From the NCBI GenBank assembly GCA_025934485.1, contig JAICXX010000006.1:17972-81971 (forward strand): DNA of 64,000 bases. Direction: 5' to 3'. Below, piece after piece: positions 61,291 to 64,000 of this stretch. The position numbers and the translations under genes were made by a program. Position 1 is the first letter of the stretch. Every line of letters begins with the position of its first letter. The notes beneath the pieces are model-generated. The model made no database searches. It saw nothing but the letters and a program-made list of their open reading frames with translations, and had not been told where the DNA came from. The stretch comes from Chitinophagaceae bacterium. Its GTDB lineage: Bacteria > Bacteroidota > Bacteroidia > Chitinophagales > Chitinophagaceae.

Positions 61291-62778
61291 CTAATGCAGC
61301 CATGCGTTCCGAATGACTGTTTGGAGCTCCTCCCGCTGAGCCACCGGGCGGATGTGAAAGGTTTTGCCGTCACGCTCGAGACGCAGCCCCGCATAGCCGA
61401 GATATTTGTCATAATCCAGGTCTTTGGTGGTGGTGGCGTAGCTGAACAATTCATCTAAAGACGTTCCCGCGATCGTTTCGCAGGTCTGACGGAATTCCGC
61501 ATCCGAAAAGCCGCGCTTTTTTTGTTGATAGTATTCGCGGTAGAGCCGCACCATGACGTCGTCAAGCGAGGAGGCGTTATGGGTCTGATGACGGATGGCC
61601 AGGTCGAGGAGCGCGGCGACGACGGGTCCTTTATCGTAATACGAGATGGTCTTTTCCAACGATCCACCAAAGGGGCCGTCGGACCAGGTTTCATAGCTGG
61701 CCTCCGTAAGGCTCTGGTAAAGATGCCCCGTAGTATTCTCATAGGCGGCAATGTTATTCTCCAGTGCATGAAAAAAATCGTCTGCATTGGTTATGCCCGC
61801 ACGATTCAGCAGGATATATTCATAATAGACTGTAAATCCTTCCGACACCCAAAGGAGGTTCGTGCGATCTGCCCGCTGATAATCAAAGGGCCCTAGCTCA
61901 ACCGGCCGTATGCGCTTTACATTGTAGCCGTGAAAATATTCATGGGCAATAAAGCTCAGCATCCTCCGCCGGCCATTTTCCGTTTGGAGATCTTTGCCAT
62001 TGAAGCTCAGGGAGCAGGAGTTGGCGTGTTCGATACCGCCACGGCCGTCGCCGATGGCGAGAAAGACATAATGATCGTAGGGGATATCGCCGATGAGGGC
62101 CGATCCGGCCTCCACTATTTTTTGAAGATCTCTATTGAAACCGGTCTTATCAAAATCTCCAAGGTCGATCCCCGTGAAAGTATGCGGGACACCCCTGACG
62201 GTGAACGTCGGCAAGGTTTCCAATGGGCCCGCGAGGATGGGTTCATCGTATAACTCGTCAAAATCGTGGGCATAATAGTCACTACCGTCTTTGGTGAGCC
62301 CTGTGGCGGAAGTCCAGCCGGGGTTGGAATGCAGGTGGATCACAGCGGGAGAATTGATCATTCCGCCGGGATAGAGAAATACGCCACCGGGGAGGATATA
62401 GGCGTGATCCGGTCCCAGATAGGGGTTGGCCACGAAATGTTTTTCCGCTTTGATCGTGTAGGTTACCGTGATTGGCGTGCCTTTGCGGGCATAAATCCGC
62501 CATCTGCTGGAATCGGGCTGGGTCCACCGACCGTCGCTGGTCTTGAAACCGGATAGCTGCCGCGCAAAATCCAGCAGCTGATAATAACCGGGTGTCCAGC
62601 GGGGTAAAAAGAGGTCGAGAGAATCCGACGGCATGGCTGGCAGATGCATCATGACCTGGAAGCAATGCTTTTCCGGCTGCGCCATGGAGACGGTGAAATG
62701 GATGGGCTGCAGCGGTTTTTGGCCGGCGGCGGCCATGGCTGTGGTGATAAAAAAGAAAATTGGGAGCAGTTTTAACAT
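61291..62778 (-). CDS. M61 (glycyl aminopeptidase-like) metallopeptidase without PDZ domain
   Basis: A 495-residue protein with signal peptide (MLKLLPIFFFITTAMAAAGQ). The zinc motif is HEYFHGYNVKRIRPVE, with the third ligand Glu in WVSEGFTVYYEY. N-terminal beta-domain (DLFLPRWTPGYYQLLDFARQLSGF) and helical C-part fit M61. Most bacterial M61 enzymes are about 600 residues and end in a PDZ domain; this one stops at YLGYAGLRLERDGKTFHIRPVAQREELQTVIRNAWLH, so the PDZ is missing. It cleaves peptides in the periplasm. Confidence 0.92.
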   Translation of the reverse strand: MLKLLPIFFFITTAMAAAGQKPLQPIHFTVSMAQPEKHCFQVMMHLPAMPSDSLDLFLPRWTPGYYQLLDFARQLSGFKTSDGRWTQPDSSRWRIYARKGTPITVTYTIKAEKHFVANPYLGPDHAYILPGGVFLYPGGMINSPAVIHLHSNPGWTSATGLTKDGSDYYAHDFDELYDEPILAGPLETLPTFTVRGVPHTFTGIDLGDFDKTGFNRDLQKIVEAGSALIGDIPYDHYVFLAIGDGRGGIEHANSCSLSFNGKDLQTENGRRRMLSFIAHEYFHGYNVKRIRPVELGPFDYQRADRTNLLWVSEGFTVYYEYILLNRAGITNADDFFHALENNIAAYENTTGHLYQSLTEASYETWSDGPFGGSLEKTISYYDKGPVVAALLDLAIRHQTHNASSLDDVMVRLYREYYQQKKRGFSDAEFRQTCETIAGTSLDELFSYATTTKDLDYDKYLGYAGLRLERDGKTFHIRPVAQREELQTVIRNAWLH

Positions 62779-62862
62779 ATTCCGCGGTGTTAGATCGAAG
62801 CTGTTCGGCTTAAAAATAAGCTTTTGTCAGTATCTTTTTACTTTCGCAAAACCCGAGGATCA

Positions 62863-63030
62863 ATGAAATTCGCTGTCAACCTTGACAGCGCTGTTGTAAC
62901 CGCCGGGCTGCCCGATGCCTTAGACATTATAAAAGCCGCCGTAGCTAACTATGATCTCAACTATGGTCAGTCTATCGATCGAGAATTTGGCAATGCTGCC
63001 ATTCCCGATTATTGGCTTAACACGCGATAA
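62863..63030 (+). CDS. Small hypothetical protein, 55 residues
   Basis: From ATG 62863 it reads MKFAVNLDSAVVTAGLPDALDIIKAAVANYDLNYGQSIDREFGNAAIPDYWLNTR. GAGGAT just ahead resembles a ribosome-binding site, which is uncommon here. No membrane segment or family is recognised. It lies in the AT-rich right part of the window, between the M61 gene and the monooxygenase gene, and may be a small protein or the front of a lost gene. Confidence 0.4.
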   Translation: MKFAVNLDSAVVTAGLPDALDIIKAAVANYDLNYGQSIDREFGNAAIPDYWLNTR

Positions 63031-63073
63031 CCTAAGTTTAGATAATCTATACGAATACCAAAAATTCTAAAAA

Positions 63074-63469
63074 ATGAAAACCGGCCGTTTTTTGCAGTTA
63101 CTAGTCTATTTTTGTATCTCGATCTTTTCCGCAAACGGCGCACACGCCCAAATGGATAACCGCATGATCCGATTAGCGAAAATCGAGGTTGATCCTGCAC
63201 AACTCGAGGCTTATAACGCAGCGTTACTTGAGCAGATGCAAACCGCTGTCCGGCGCGAACCGGGTGTATTGACTTATTACGCAGTGGCTGATAAAAAGAA
63301 TCCTAACCTAATAACAATACTGGAGATTTACGCAGACAGTTCGGCCTACCTGAAGCATATTAGTACGGATCATTTCAAAAAATATAAGAGTACTGTTGCC
63401 GGCATGGTGAAGAAACTTGAACTCATTGACGTTAATTTAATTGGGAGTGCAAAACAGCCCGGATTATAA
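63074..63469 (+). CDS. Secreted ABM-domain (antibiotic biosynthesis monooxygenase) protein
   Basis: A 131-residue protein with signal peptide (MKTGRFLQLLVYFCISIFSANGAHAQ). The rest is an ABM domain: MIRLAKIEVDPAQLEAYNAALLEQMQTAVRREPGVLTYYAVADKKNPNLITILEIYADSSAYLKHISTDHFKKYKSTVAGMVKKLELIDVNL, with the family pattern of EPG..Y and Y.......H..T.HFK. Such proteins are cofactor-free oxygenases or heme-related; the periplasmic location is less usual. Base composition is more AT-rich than most of the window. The next 96 bases are empty. Confidence 0.85.
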   Translation: MKTGRFLQLLVYFCISIFSANGAHAQMDNRMIRLAKIEVDPAQLEAYNAALLEQMQTAVRREPGVLTYYAVADKKNPNLITILEIYADSSAYLKHISTDHFKKYKSTVAGMVKKLELIDVNLIGSAKQPGL

Positions 63470-63565
63470 CTAAGGGTAGCGAAAAAGTGGCTTCGGATGA
63501 GGTCACCGCTCAGGTCACCCCGTGATTGAAATACATTGGCGCAAAATGATTTTGAAAAAAGAAAA

Positions 63566-63592
63566 AACCCGCAACACCAAGTGTTACGGGCT
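63566..63592 (-). terminator. Terminator for the minus strand
   Basis: CCCGCAACAC, loop CAA, GTGTTACGGG, a 10-bp stem with one mismatch. On the minus strand it is followed by TTTTTTCTTTTTTC. It lies about 30 bases beyond the 3' end of the tRNA remnant and fits as that tRNA's own terminator. Confidence 0.75.
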
Positions 63593-63619
63593 TCTTGACT
63601 TTGATAGCTTTAGACTCAT

Positions 63620-63644
63620 TGTCGGGAAGACAGGATTCGAACCT
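63620..63644 (-). tRNA. tRNA 3' remnant, probable integration site (att)
   Basis: On the minus strand AGGTTCGAATCCTGTCTTCCCGACA equals a T-loop (TTCGAAT), the CCTGT T-stem half and CTTCCCG acceptor 3' strand with discriminator A. The 5' part of the tRNA does not continue to the right: after AGG the sequence becomes AT-rich and unrelated. The acceptor implies a 5' strand CGGGAAG, consistent with tRNA-Pro (inferred). A broken tRNA 3' end next to an integrase is the usual mark of an att site. Confidence 0.75.
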
Positions 63645-63812
63645 AGCGATAAATTGAAACTTAGACAAAATTCAGTTTCCCTTTATTAATATGATAATTA
63701 ATCATTTAAGCAAAATAAGATAAAATCTTAACCTCGTTTATCCGTTCAAAGACAAGTAAAACTGTCCGAAATATGTCCGAGATTTCTGGCTTAATTTCCG
63801 TAACTTCGGACT

Positions 63813-64000
63813 ATGGCATTCGTAAACTTCTACCTCGATAAACCTTTCCTGCCATCCATCCCAAAGGACGGGCTGAAAGAGACAGTAGCCGAACTTAAAC
63901 GGCTTAAAAAGCAGTATCCCAAATCCATCCTGAATCCAAAGCCGACCACCTTGTACCTGTTCTTCACGTACGAGCGGGGAGCCAGGATTAAGATTCGGAC
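63813..64000 (+). CDS. Tyrosine integrase, N-terminal part (cut by window edge)
   Basis: The plus-strand frame from ATG 63813 to the right edge reads MAFVNFYLDKPFLPSIPKDG...KPTTLYLFFTYERGARIKIRT, the start of a Bacteroidota phage/conjugative-element integrase with an arm-binding domain before the catalytic RHRY part, which lies beyond the edge. The ORF track lacks it because it is open-ended. It follows a -7-like TAACTTCG by 4 bases. Its closeness to the tRNA remnant supports the call. Confidence 0.75.
   Translation, partial: MAFVNFYLDKPFLPSIPKDGLKETVAELKRLKKQYPKSILNPKPTTLYLFFTYERGARIKIR

Larger units (their letters stand above)
63620..64000 (+). mobile_element. Left end of an integrated element (ICE, phage or island)
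   Basis: tRNA 3' remnant at the boundary, then 169 AT-rich bases without a gene (63644-63812), then an integrase reading inward. The right part of the element and its second att site lie outside the window. The bases 63470-63619, left of the element, hold no gene but the tRNA terminator. Confidence 0.7.

Overview
The window comes from a bacterium of the Bacteroidota, most likely a high-GC member of the Chitinophagaceae. The signs are a type IX secretion tail, DUF6252-like lipoproteins, tandem LytS-type kinases beside an FtsX-like permease, a glycan-degrading enzyme set, and starts preceded by the Bacteroidota -7 box TAnnTTTG instead of a Shine-Dalgarno sequence. Most of the window is GC-rich. 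From about 62.8 kb to the right edge it becomes clearly more AT-rich.

Layout. 0-2.5 kb: an exopolysaccharide export pair (Wza-like outer-membrane lipoprotein and Wzc/GumC-like co-polymerase, cut by the left edge). 2.7-17 kb: carbohydrate enzymes (pectate-lyase-like beta-helix, GH92 mannosidase, two adjacent GH30 enzymes, a DUF885 peptidase-like protein and a GH127 arabinofuranosidase-like protein), interrupted by three tandem DUF6252-like lipoproteins and a tRNA-dihydrouridine synthase. 17-27 kb: a ProC-like reductase and a four-gene RND efflux operon with two tandem pump genes. 27-36 kb: thioesterase/PfkB pair, a structured intergenic element, DUF2809/MpaB-like/Gfo-Idh-MocA genes, a DUF5723-like protein, YceI, a broken TonB remnant, a short SDR, and AraC and PadR regulators. 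36-47 kb: a large AsmA-like protein, an AraC/MFS unit, an ArsR/SRPBCC unit with a clear operator, an NHL-repeat lipoprotein, and two AHSA1-type proteins with an AraC regulator. 47-56.5 kb: a receiver-like protein lacking the phospho-acceptor, membrane and lipoproteins, an MHS-type transporter, two tandem LytS-type kinases, an FtsX-like permease and a beta-barrel protein. 56.5-63.5 kb: a T9SS cargo protein, a VOC protein without a normal start, a GlxA-like regulator, an esterase, a type I methionine aminopeptidase, an M61 peptidase and a small monooxygenase. 63.6 kb to the edge: a tRNA 3' remnant with its terminator, followed by a tyrosine integrase. This is the left boundary of an integrated mobile element that continues outside the window.

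I see no CRISPR array, no intact RNA gene and no transposase. The signals most worth following are the promoter boxes placed 3-5 bases before many start codons (leaderless transcription), the paired ArsR operator, the tRNA attachment site with integrase, the decayed TonB gene, and two signalling proteins with lost key residues (pseudo-receiver and degenerate LytS). No single locus is clearly a new multi-gene system.
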